A stretch of 64,000 bases of DNA from Ypsolopha sequella (Eukaryota > Arthropoda > Insecta > Lepidoptera > Ypsolophidae). The stretch covers positions 3,047,201 through 3,111,200 of the forward strand of contig OW203984.1 of the NCBI GenBank assembly GCA_934047225.1, in the 5' to 3' direction. A program made the translations under genes and the position numbers. This document shows positions 12,624-25,310 of the stretch, piece by piece. The notes under the pieces were generated by a model, which saw only the letters and a list, made by a program, of their open reading frames with translations, made no database searches and was not told the DNA's origin. The number at the start of each line of letters is the position of its first letter. Positions within the stretch are counted from its first letter, which is position 1.

Positions 12624-12890
12624 TACAAGGTGACTTTTTGATCATCGTCCAAATTCATACTGGTGGCTTGGTAAGTGATCAGTATCATGGATCAATAACA
12701 ATTTTGGTGAAATTCGTAAAATGAAATTTCGACTCCCAATAGTGATTCACTCGGGACTGGAAGTGAATCTCTATGGGAAGCTGAAATTTCATTTTAGGAA
12801 TTTCACAAAAATTGTTATTGATCCAAGATACTGATCACTTATCAAGCGTCCAGTATGAATTTGGTCGATGATTAAAAAAGTCACCTTGTA
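12624..12890. mobile_element. Palindromic MITE TACAAGGTGAC, copy 2
   Basis: This is a 267-bp near-perfect palindrome with the same arms as 7037-7302. Small differences within the arms show independent decay. Confidence 0.85.
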
Positions 12891-13452
12891 TACTTTACAT
12901 ACATGTCGACAAACTATGGGACATAATTTCAGTGGGATACTAATGGATCAAACTGAAAACCAGCGCTTTGATTTGCTTAGTTGCTTGCAACCAGCAGCAT
13001 TAGCTGAGTTTGTCTCTTTTTGCCACTTTATATATCTTTTATGTCGCATACTTTTCATATTTACTTTTCACTTTCACATGAATGATTAGAGATTTTAAAT
13101 TCCGTGACTGTGTTCCTTTGTGAAAATTGTTCAGTATGAACCTATTTAGTTTTAATTAATGTTACTTGTTTATTTGCTTCCTGTATTATCTTTTATTTGT
13201 GGACACTAAGCAATACCATGGACCGTCGTTTGTAAAAATTGACGTCATTTGATTGCTAAGAAGGACCTTTTGTAGAAAAAAACTACACTGGCTTCAAAAT
13301 AAATCTAAGATCGACTACTGCATCCGTTACGGATCCCGGTGAAAAGGACAAAGCTATGCGAGGATGTGTAACAGACTATTTTCTGACTTAAGTCAATCCT
13401 GGGTGGCAATTTGCAACTCAATATGGAAATCGTTGATCCAATGAGCGCAAAT

Positions 13453-13588
13453 ACAGGTCCTCTAAAAAGGCCGCTTTGGATATCATATTATGATTCTGTT
13501 GTAATGCCGTCTCTTTTGTACGCGTGAAAAAACTAACTATCCTATTTTCAAATAATTTTATGATTCACCCAAGTCGGCCTTTTTAGAA
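13453..13588. mobile_element. MITE with CTAAAAAGGCCG ends
   Basis: Ends are CCTCTAAAAAGGCCGC and GTCGGCCTTTTTAGAACC, with GATTCTGTTGTAATGCCGTC inside. The same element lies in the opposite orientation at 61725-61866. Confidence 0.6.
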
Positions 13589-14163
13589 CCCCAGATCGCG
13601 GCAGTAAAAAAATGCACATCGTATCGTATGTCATCTCTGTCGCACGAAGCGCTAAACAGTCCGGTGATAGAGACGACGTTCTACGAAGCCGAAGATAGCC
13701 GAAGTGCATTATTTTCTGCCGGGTACTGTACCTGTGTTGTATTGCTCAATAAGCTCCCCGTTAATATTTAATAACAAAGTTCTTACTAAATAGTTATCCT
13801 TTTGATGCAGTTTCCGTTACAAAATTACATTGCGATTTGTTTATGATATCATTTAATTGCGAGAAACAAAGTAATCTAAACAACTATAAACCTCATTAAT
13901 GCAACAACAACAACATCTGCTCAAGATCTTAAAACCGGTATCTCTATCAGTGCGAACATTATACTTCAGTAAACAAACTATTTCGGAACCCCATCCGGGA
14001 CTCCTTCACAGACAGACACGTGTTTAGAAATACGCACTCAAATTCTGCGTATTTACAAAATCTTCAGTCGGTTACATTCAGACGCCTATTTATAGAACGA
14101 TCTCTGTAAACGGACTCGTAAAACTAGTGTTACAGAAGTGTAGTGAAGTATTTGGTTGTCAAT

Positions 14164-14249
14164 ATGGCGATGGACACAATGGCAGTGGAGTTACCAGATC
14201 TGAGCACTCACACGCCGCAGCCGCCGCTTGAGGAAACAGCTGAAGAGAA
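14164..14249 (+). CDS. GDAP2: GDAP2-like exon 1 (candidate start exon)
   Basis: It starts MAMDTMAVELPDLS and ends with two bases of a Lys codon before a consensus GTAAGT donor. That phase fits exon 2 exactly. The peptide is acidic and proline-containing, with no macro-domain signature. A TTACAG at 14126-14131 could instead be an acceptor of an internal exon that reads in frame into this ATG. Confidence 0.6.
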
Positions 14250-17200
14250 GTAAGTTATGTAGAATTAAGAGTCGGAGTTCCGAGATTGGGCAAAACAGGG
14301 TTCGGGGTTATGGCTTTTTAAGATAGTAAAATATTAATTTCTGAACAAAATAAATACTACTTGTTACCTTACAAGATGAAGTACAGGTTCATTAAAAAAA
14401 AATCTTGGCACTAATGTATAGTAACTTCAGAAAAAAAAAACAGGATGTCAAGTTCAGGTTACACCCGTAGCGCTGCAATGCTATTCAAGAGATTTTCTTG
14501 AAATTCCTGTTTTTTTTTTTGAAGTTACTATACATTATTGCCGTGATTTTTTTTAATGAACCTGCACTTCATCTTGTAAGGTAAGAAGTGGTATTTATTT
14601 TGTTCAGAAATTTGAATTTTTACCGTCTGAAAAAGCCATAACCCCGAACCCCGAATCTCGGAATACCGACCCTTAAGAAATGGCCGCTGACTCGCTTTGC
14701 GCTTTTATTTACATGGCCAAAGATTGGCCAGTGGATTTTGTATTGGGACACATTTAAACATACTTTAAAATGAATGAAAATAACAATAAAAAAAGTGTTT
14801 GAGACTAAAAAAATAATACACCTATAAATATCTGGGGGCACGATAGTGCCCCCCGCCAAGACGAGCCAAAGGAAGCGGGGCACTACGTACCTTTTCTCGA
14901 AGCGTTTCGTCATATTTTCGAACCCTCATAGCTTCGGTTTAGATAATAAATATTACTACTTTAAAAAACCTTAAACATACATAAATAAATACGTTTGCAC
15001 TACAAAGTAATGTTAACGACTACAAAATATTTGAAACGCATCAAACATAATGCTCCCCACGACAAAATTAATTAATTCTCACTATAATCAACCAAAAAAA
15101 ATTGTTTTGTGAGCTGCCCTCCCTTCGCGCCTCCCACTTTTTGGAGTCGGGTGCTCTAATTCGGATTTGGAACACATGTAACCTATTTTCTGCGGGGAGT
15201 CGGGGTGGTAGGGCGAACTGGTAAGACCATAAAATTTATAACTTATAGCTTCTTGGGACATACCTTCAGATCATCCTCAAAAATAGAGGATATCCAAAGT
15301 AACTTTATACAGATAATAAAAACCTCAAACTATGTATAATTTTGAAATTATAATGCAAACGATTATTTTTAAAGATACATTTTAAAGGTATTAATATTAT
15401 AGTTGAAATTATTAATTTAATTTGAAGTTTTTATTTTTTTATTTATTATATATATCTCTTCTGTATTGCATGGATCTACATCTTTCAGCCTTCATCCACC
15501 CACTGTTAGCTAGTTTCATCCACCCTCTTCTTCTCCACGCCACTTTCGTCAGTCTCATTCATTGCCCACCAACAGCCCTCACAATATTTGTATTGCATAC
15601 CTCGTTATAACTTTAACATTGAGTTATTTCGTTTTTATTTCTTGTAAGCTAGTCTGACCTAACCTCCGGTATCTAGGTAATCTCTTCTGCGCTGAAAGAT
15701 TTCCTAGGCCAAACTAGTTTGTCTTAAACTCGGGTTTGGCCAGTCACATATGCATATTTTGTCCCCATACAACCCCAACTTGTATCTACCTACCTTACCT
15801 GTACGTTGTTAATCTTATAGTAACACTTTATATTCTCTGGTATCAGTTTACTTATTGTTCGTTGGATTGATTCTTCCGAATGACGGCCTTTGTTTACTTG
15901 TCTCTTAGGATTTATGTCGGTCAGTAAATAATTATAAGTATAAAATAAATAATTATTTATAGTCTATTTATCATCTACAATATAATATTATACTTGGTGT
16001 TGCCTCATTTCTTACACGATTATCATAAATTTATTGTTTTAACAATAAAGCATAAAAAACGGTACCCTTATAGGATCACTTTGTGGTCTGTCTGTCTGTC
16101 ACGACCCTTTTGCTCGGGCCCCGTATGAGATATCAAGTTGAAACTGATACCTTCTACAGAAGTCTACGGTTCCATGGTGCTGTAAAAAAATCGGGCTGCT
16201 AACTCGACGCGAAATAAAGTTATTGCTCTTTACATAATCAATTTCATACACATTTTTGACACTCGCAAGGGAATCAAAACCTATAGGGCACTTCAATTTG
16301 ACTTCGTTCACAGGCAGTTATTATAGCACAGAAAAAATATGAAAATTACAAATAATTAATTATTTAGGAAGTTATCAATGACAGAGAGTTTAATATATCG
16401 TAAGCGTCAAGTTAAGGCGCTACGGAAAAAAATCGACACTTTTAGAACGTGCATATCTACTTCAGTAAATAATGTATTATTTTGATAAAAATGTATATTA
16501 TTTTTGGATTCTTGTTCTAGGGATCTGTTAGAACAGAAACGCGATTGGAGAAATTCGGCTCGATAGAAATATTTATTGAAATGAGGTCTTTTTCGACACC
16601 AATTCTCCTGGTTTGACAATTTGGAATGACATATGGAATGCAATTATATTTTATTAGATGGATTGTAACAGTATCTAGGACCTGCGGGTCTATTATGTAT
16701 CTCTAGTTGCCTTCTGGACTGGGTGTCTATCATCAAAAACATAGATATACTATCGAATTCCGATTGTCTAAGGGTATGTTAGCAATTGAAGTGACGACAC
16801 AGTTCGTAAATAGTTCAATACCCACTAAAAGCAATTTTGAAAGTTTAGTTTTTATCTATGTTTTTGACGATAGGCACCCTGTCCAGTTGGCAACCTAAGA
16901 TACAGAATAGGGGGGCAGGTTAAACGAAATTTTGATAGCAACTTTAGTATATTCTATATTAATAAAAAACCGACCTTTTGCTACTTTTCCTCGAATCCAT
17001 CCCTCTCGCACTGAGGATTTTTTCGCATATGGAGTAAAAGGGACGCTAAAACTTTTATATATCGCCTTAAGTTGGTCCTTTATAACTGCAAGTGGAATTT
17101 ATTTACCATGTTTTTAGGGTTCCATCCCCTTATTGTGTGCTGGTAAAGAACCCTTTGTACACGAGTCCGACTCGCATTTGGCCGGTTTTTTTTACATACA

Positions 17201-20200
17201 TTCGTAAATAACTCGTTTTGGTAATTTTCCGATTTACGTCTATAGTTTTAAACATTTCATGGATACTTTGTGCCATATTCAAGTTGCCGACTCCAATTCT
17301 ATGGCATGTATTACACCGCGTAACGAAGATAAAACTAATATATTGCACTATTTGTCTGAAACAGTGAATACGAATAATATATTGTTCCAACCTGCAATGT
17401 CGCGGTAAATAACCGTGGACAGTGCTGCATACCAAATGAATTCGCTGCGCCCGTGACATGTTCTTTCATTCACGTTTGTATTAGTAACGTGTTGCTTGTT
17501 TACCGCCGGGATTTGACAAAATCTGTGGCTTATTGTCTGACTTCAACATCTATCGCTATCGCTTTCAAAAGCAACGTGCTTGGCTAGAAATGACGTGACA
17601 CATACTTTCAAAAGCAACATGCTTTGCTAGACATGACGTGACACATACTTTCAAAAGAACTTGCTTTGCTAGAAATGTCGTGACACATACTTTCAAAAGC
17701 AACGTGCTTTGCTAGAAATGACGTGACACATACTTTCAAAAGAACTTGCTTTGCTAGAAATGTCGTGACACATACTTTCAAAAGCAACGTGCTTGGCTAG
17801 AAATTACGCATACTTTCTGGGTAATTACGCGTAACTTTGAAAGCGATAGATTGTGAAGTTAGACAATGAGACCTATGTGGGTCTACCATGAGTTTTGCAC
17901 ACGGCACACGTTAAGAGCGGTTTCGCATCCGGATTGTGGAAAACCCGCCTTTTTCTAATTAATCGAAACAGAACACTTAAATTCAAAATTCACTCAATAG
18001 TTATTCAACAAAACCTGTGTTTAAAGACCAATGGAAACGTTGCGATAGTAACATACACAATACATAGGTAATGAGTAATTAAATTGGTAATTTTGTTAAA
18101 TAACTATTGAGTGAATTGAATTTGAGTGTTCTGTTTCGATTAATTAGAAAAGGCGCGTTTTTCACTATCCGGCTGCAAAACCGCTCCTAACGTTTGCGTA
18201 AAATATGTTATATTGCTTAGAAATTGTGGTTCCTCTAGTAAACCGCTAGGGGCGCTGTGCAATTTCTTATTCATATTTTACGTGTAGTGCAAAACAGAGC
18301 GGTAACTCAGTCGGTAACACCTTGTTCCAAATAAGTGGATCTAGGTTCGATTCCGGCAGATATGTACACATATATATATATGTCTTTATAAACTTACACT
18401 TGCTAAATGCTAAAAGATACTACTGTGATAAAAACAGTAATGTACTCGTTTTTGTGCCAGGTACGGCGACATTTGGGTAAAACCCTAAAAACGCATCCAA
18501 ATCTGTTGAGTGGTTCTCGAGTTAAAACGGAACAGACAGACTGACAAACAAAAATTGTAAAGGAAATAGTTTTGGCCTAAGTACAACACAACAGTAACAT
18601 TTCGCATTAGTATTTTTTACAACTGTAACATAATGTGAGACATTGGGACACGAGTGCTTGTTTATGAAACGAACGAAGTGAGTTTTGTAATAGTATTGCA
18701 CGAGTGTCCCAATGTCTAATTATGTTCAGTTGCAACGATACTTTGTGAGAAAAAGAACACTCTTCATGATGGAATTAGTATCAGTACATGGCTGAGACCA
18801 ATCAGAAGCGAGAATAGTAAAGAGGGCGCGGCTTAAGTAATTAAGACAGACCGTTATTGCTTGTGATTGCCTTATTTCAGTATGGGGTTAGACTTTACTA
18901 TTAGAATTAGAATTTATTATTAGAATAGATTTTGTACTTCATATTATTCAAGCGACGTTATTTTGTAAACGTTTGATATCAAATTTGTTGTTTTACGGTA
19001 ACACTGTGGCTGGCTAGGTAAGTTTTACCGTAACACTGGGTAGCTAGGTAAGTTTTACCGTAACACTGGCTGGCAGTGGCGTGCACAGAACTTTTTTCCG
19101 GAAAAGCAATCAGAAGATCGAGTACGACAATAAAAAAAATATGAAAAAAAATAAATAACACTTTGAAAAAAAAAAGTTTGTATGACGCCAGGGTAGGCAC
19201 TGCCTACCCCAGAGTGAAAATTGTCATACAAATTTTTTTTTTCAAAGTGTTATTTAAATTTTTTCATATTTTTTTTATTGTCGTACTTGACCTTCTGATT
19301 GCTTTTCCGGAAAAAAGTTCTGTGCACGCCACTGCTGGCTGGCTAGGTAAGTTATACCGTAACACTGGCTGGCTAGGTAAGTTTTACCGTAACACTGGCT
19401 GGCTAGGTAAGTTTTACCGTAACACTGGCTGGCTAGGTAAGTTTTACCGTAACACTGGCTGGCCAGTTAAGTTTTCTAATTTATACTAAGTTTTAATTAG
19501 GAGATTATTTATTTACAAAGTTATTGCGGCTCGACAAAGTTGGTAACACATTGAAATAATATAAAATCTAGGTCAACAATACACTGTACAGCACTTATGT
19601 ATTTATAGAAAAGTTTCATGTTGAGTTCGAAGTTTTAAATCCAACAACTACTCAAACGACGAAGTTACGAGTACACTCCCATTTTCTAGCAATAAACAAT
19701 GTTATCATCATCAAAGCAACAATAATGCCCGAGTTTTTTTATACCATCCTAAAGCTCGGTTGTAGGGCGGGCGAGCGATGACGTCACACTGAAAGGGCGG
19801 GCGGGCGGCGGCGACGATGCGGCGCGACGCCAGACTCGGTGCAATGTGGATCGCTATTACATTAATGGTTGTTTACTAATACTTGTTGTGGTATTGAAGG
19901 GCAAAGTTAAGGTGATATATCGTTCACGCAAAGGTCCCCGTTACTCCAGGCGGAGAGACCCGCAGTGCGAGAGGGACGGAATCGGGGAAAATTGACATAA
20001 AATCGGTTTTAAATTGTTACAAAATTAACTAAAATAGCTATGAAAATTTTCATAACTAGTAATTTAGGCATTGTTAAAACCCATCTAAATAAATATTTTT
20101 GAAGTCTGTATGCTATCCCAATTTGTCAAAATATCAAAAAAAGTGTAAATTTAGATCTCATTTCAACAATTATTTCTATCGAGTGAAATTTCTCCAATCG

Positions 20201-23200
20201 CGTTTCTGATAGTCCAAAATCTAGAAAAAGGTTCCAAAATTGTTATACTAATTTATTTAACTTGGGACTTCTTTTGAACAGCAGAAAAATAACTTCAAAA
20301 GGTGTCGATTTTGACGGTATACCCCCTTAAAGGCATCCAGAATAGAAGAGCTTGTCAAACAAGATAAATGAATTCAGAAGAAGCGGAAGAGGTCCCAGAT
20401 TGTAGCTTAGGACTTGTGCTCTCTGCCTACCCTTCTGAGAGACTTGTATTAGTATATTTATGATTATTGTTTCGCCAATTAATGGTTCAGTGCTCTATGC
20501 GAGTTTATATTTTACGTTTTCGTAGAAATCTTAACTATTCCGTGCTAATAATAATTCTGCTTGAATGTTTGGCATCTTTTAATATTTGCCCTTAACAAAT
20601 ATAACTAAGAACATCTTGGTCTTGGTGTCTAAGATAATTGGCATTACGTGTACATCACAGCTTGTCTTTAATAGTAGTTTATGCTACAAGGGCGAAAAGG
20701 AATAAATTACGAGGACGATTTAAAACATGAGCGTAGCGAGTGTTTTAAACGTAACCGAGTAATTTATTGCTTTTACGCCCGTGTATCATACTACGTTTTT
20801 CAATGCATAGTGTGAGGAAATGAAAACAAATATAATCTTGTGAACTTTAAATTATGATTGGCTCAAAAGGATTGTATCCAGAGCCGTTAAACAGTGGGAA
20901 AAAAAGTATAACATCTATGGTACACAGGAAAGGCTGCAGGTTAGCCAACCATTGCAAACAAATTAAAAAATATATATATTAAAGCCCTAGGGCAAAATAA
21001 TCGACTTTCTGTTCGGTTTTGATGCATAAAAAGTGGGCCTTTACGAGCACATGCGTTGAAAAAACTATTTGCTATCTTTTTGAATCCCCACGTTGCTGCT
21101 ATATTTAACTCTGGTACGTCAGAGACAAGTGAATAAATAATTACATCCTTGCCCCGATTCGTGATTAAAGAGTATGTACTCATAGAGGGGGACGAAAATA
21201 AATTGTGTAGCTATCGGTAAATTCTTTCATTGAAGCCGAAAATAGTTGATTATAAGCGTACGTGTGACTATAAACTACGGATAATATTATTCGGATTTTG
21301 TTTTCACTGTGATCTTTAAGGCGATATGTAAAAGTTTTAGCGTCACTGTATGCGAAAAAACCCTCCGTGAGCGGGACAGATTCGTGGAAAAGTAGCCAAA
21401 AGTCGGTTTGTTATTAATATAAAATGTACCTACTAAAGTTTCTACCAAAATTTCGTTTAACTAGGTCCTAGATACCGTTAAAACCCATCTTATAAAATAT
21501 AATTGCAGTCCGTATGTCATTCTAAATTGTCAAACCAGGTGAATCGGTGTCGAAAAATATTTCTATCGAGCCGAATTTCTCCAATCGCGTTTCTGTTTAA
21601 CAGATCCCTAGAAAAAGATTCCAAAAATAATACATTATTTACTTAAGTAGATATGCAAGTTCTAAAAGTGTTGATTTTTTTTCCTTGATTACTTGCTGTA
21701 CAAAAATACGAGAGCTGAAGATGGCGCGGCGATTCTGACACGTGCGAGCAGAATGATTTTTAAAAAAAATTTACGGAAATGTATTGGTTTTTGATCGAAA
21801 AAAATTACTAAAATATAATGTAATGTACAATTCAATGCAAATTGTTTTAAAATTTACAAGACACCACAATCACTTTCCCTTTGTTTGGCAACTGAGCCAT
21901 TTGTTCACGTTGTGGGTATGCGAGTACATAACAAATTACGCAAATATGCTATCATTATTATGTAGGCTGGATTTGTAGTGGCCGAAAATCCGAACATTTT
22001 TCGCGATTTCATGACTAGCTCCATACTAAACGTTATTCGTATAGACGAGTACATCTCTAGTTTTCTGATTTTCTGCAGTTAAACATCTAGTGTGTTTACG
22101 AATCGCCTTTATAAACAATTACATGGGACGTGTTTATCGGACCCAAGGAGAAGTACGGTAAGCGTGTAAACATTAACGTTATTGGCTGCATGTGTTAGTG
22201 AATCGTACGCATTTATATAACTCATTAGTACCTGGCAATCAACTCGTGAGTGTTATGTCACGAGGCGGTGAATGAACCTCGTGCTGACTACGACACGTTA
22301 TGTGTTACTATTTCAGTGCTTCTACTGCTTGATATACACTCTGATTTCGGTTCAAACTTTATGACATTGAAACTTCTCGTACGCTGGGCGCTTAATCATA
22401 TCGAGGGCATCAAGCTGAAAGGGCGTATCTACAAAAATATAAAAGTATCGTCTAGTTATTTATAAATATTTTTCTTTAATTATAAATACGCCTTTTCGTG
22501 TCGTACACTTGTTCATAATAGTACCTATAACCAGTGGAACAACCGTTACTTTTTCAGTACATCATAGAGCTAATAAATTTGGAGATTCGCCCAAAAACGT
22601 CGGAATTTTCGTAATTCAGAAAATCGGTAGATACGCCTTTTCAGTTTGATGCCCTCGATATAATATTTCTCTGATATTTTAATGAATATATTAATAGAAA
22701 TAGATGAAAACATACTCAATTTCGGTCATTTGCTAAAAGTATCAGGAGCCCCCACACCTAAACTAACGTCATAGCTCAACAAAATGACGCAAGCAGATCT
22801 GCACACATCTTCTGACGTGCCTGTTTCGTAAAACTGGCTATTCTCGAATTATTTTTGGAACACTCGGAAGTATTCCGTTTTGTGTACAAACTTCTGTTTA
22901 TTTTCCCCTGTTTTGCTCGGGAATGTATGCGTCGTAATCTATAAAGGTATTGGTCATCTCATGTTATTGAATATTCTAGTTGTATGAGTAAAGCTTGACG
23001 TGTTTTCTGACTTCTGACGTCAGTCTATGCTCCTTCGCCATACTAAGACTCAGGTCGTGTTCTAGATATCCTAGTTTGGCAATAGAGCAGCCGTGATGCT
23101 TTGTTCTGTAAATGTGTGAAGGTTGTGTTATCTATGCACATTATCAAAAGAAAATAAAAAAAAAAAATACATGATAACCTTATAGCAATGTCTGTCCAGT

Positions 23201-25155
23201 GTAGACATGGGCGCGGGAAAATTCCCATCGGTAAAATTCCCAATCGGTGTGTTTTTTCATTTTTCTTCACAAATACTATGAAACTTAAAATGAAACTTAC
23301 TGCAGGTGATAGAGGAAGTCACAGCCAACATTTTATTTCTTTACACGTAACTGCGAAAATATGCGCTTTGGAAACTACAGGCACTTGAAAATATTTAAAT
23401 AAAAGATCAAGTAACCGAACTATTTTTTTTTTGTGATATACTGCTGACGCTATTACAAACACCTTTTACTGATAAAGTTTTTCTGAAATATGCATTACTT
23501 TCTGAGAAAAAAAATATTGAATTATTTTTTGTATGGGAAAAACAATGGTACTGTCAATTAAAGAACTTTCTGTCATTTAGCTACAATAGGGCAAATCTAC
23601 TTGTCTGCCATGGTGGATAGCTTTTATTTCAAAATATATTAAATCAAAATATCAAAATGAAAACACCCGAATATTTTCCCAAACTAGTGTTTTCACGGAA
23701 ACTTTCCGGGAATTTTCCCGAGTTAATGATAAGTTGGACTGTTTATAATTATATCTTTTACGGACATTATACCTTTACATCTATAATTATATATTTACAT
23801 AGATCTATAATTAAACTCTTCATCAGGACCTAGACAGGAAAATATAGTGAACTCAGCATCGGAGGAGTTTATTGGTTTGGCTCCTTTTTATTTAGAACAA
23901 GGTCTATTTAGAATATTGAACAAATTAAAACTAGGTTAATTACATTTTTCATGAACTTCTAATCACTGGTAGGAAGCATAATAGTAATTTAGGTGAGAAA
24001 GCTATTTAGTCTCTACATTACTAGCTGAGTAACGTCTTTTTTTGTAATTTTATTGTGTGTTGACAGGCAGAGCTATGCTCCTCCGATTTCCCGAACACAG
24101 CACCAATATGTATACAAATTCTTTTACAGTGTCAGCAATCCGCCTGTGTCTTCCTCTTAATATCCATCAGTCTCCCTCTATATCTACCTTCAAAACCAGA
24201 GTCTATCAAAACTATCTACAGCTACAGAATCAGTCATAAAGCTTGTAATTTTCAATTTTTAATTTTCCCCCTGAGTCATTGTCCTTCTCGTAATTACCTA
24301 TGTATTGTTATGTATAATATATGTATATTATTGTATTTATGAGTAGATTGTATATGTATACACAATATTTATTTAATTCTAATTAAATTTAATATATATA
24401 GTATCTATGAAAATATGTTTTCTTGGTTGAATTGATTATAGTAATCAACTTATCTGGCACTACCCTCAAAACTTTCCACATCACCAAAGGTTAACTGGCA
24501 GAGAATGCTAATTAGCATTAAGTTCGCCTTTGTGCATTGTAAATTTATTTTGTGCAATAAAGTATTTACATACATACATAAATAAAGTTTATATCACTAT
24601 ATCCTAATCTATCTTTCCAATGAATGACATTATGGCGTCTAGATATGCGTGTGGTGTACCCTTGGCCTAATAACTCGGCCCAATAACTAGACGGCGACGG
24701 CCACTAAATATAGATGCCCTGTTCGTTAATGTGGATAGACACTTTCCGTACCCCACGGCGTTCGTGCCGCGTTAATGAAATATTTCTAATTTATTTTGGT
24801 ATATGAATAAATATAACCTTAGCTATATAAGCTTTTTATTTGTAGTTTTAAGCAATTATAATAGTTAAAAAAAGACAAACTTTATATTTTTTCGAAATAT
24901 TTCGGCCTCATCAGTGAGGCCGTCATCAGTCGAGTTGACAGGTAAAAATTATAAAAAAAAATATAAAAAATATATATGAAAACAAGTTGGTACAGTTTGA
25001 AAAATGATAGGAACTATTTACATAAAAAAAAAATATATGATGAAAGAAAGGTGGTAAAATAAAAAAAGAAAAGAAACAGTTTGGAGGGGAGTACTTGTTG
25101 ATTGGGTCAGTTGGTCGAGTCTGTCAGTGCTGTCTGTTGAGTCCGGGTCCATAGG

Positions 25156-25188
<33 letters not shown>

Positions 25189-25241
25189 CCATAGGTCTGT
25201 TGAGTCCGGGTCCATAGGTTATATATATATATAATATATAT

Positions 25242-25310
<69 letters not shown>

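Larger units (their letters stand above)
1..14163. other. Upstream gene-free region, repeats only
   Basis: I see no exon with coding character in this stretch. It holds a 37-bp minisatellite, several palindromic MITEs, tRNA-derived SINE pieces, a LINE/SINE-like 3' fragment and fragments of a common lepidopteran repeat, all listed separately. Stretches such as 240-1510 and 9120-10370 show nothing I recognise. A locally GC-richer patch near 8990-9070 contains a TCAGT initiator-like motif, but nothing else supports a promoter there. Confidence 0.5.

Noticed and set aside
17562..17816. CRISPR-like array
   Set aside because: Contiguous minisatellite units inside a MITE, no spacers.
18295..18362. 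Functional tRNA-Trp gene
   Set aside because: A CCA loop and both Pol III boxes are present, but the acceptor and T stems do not pair; read as a SINE head.
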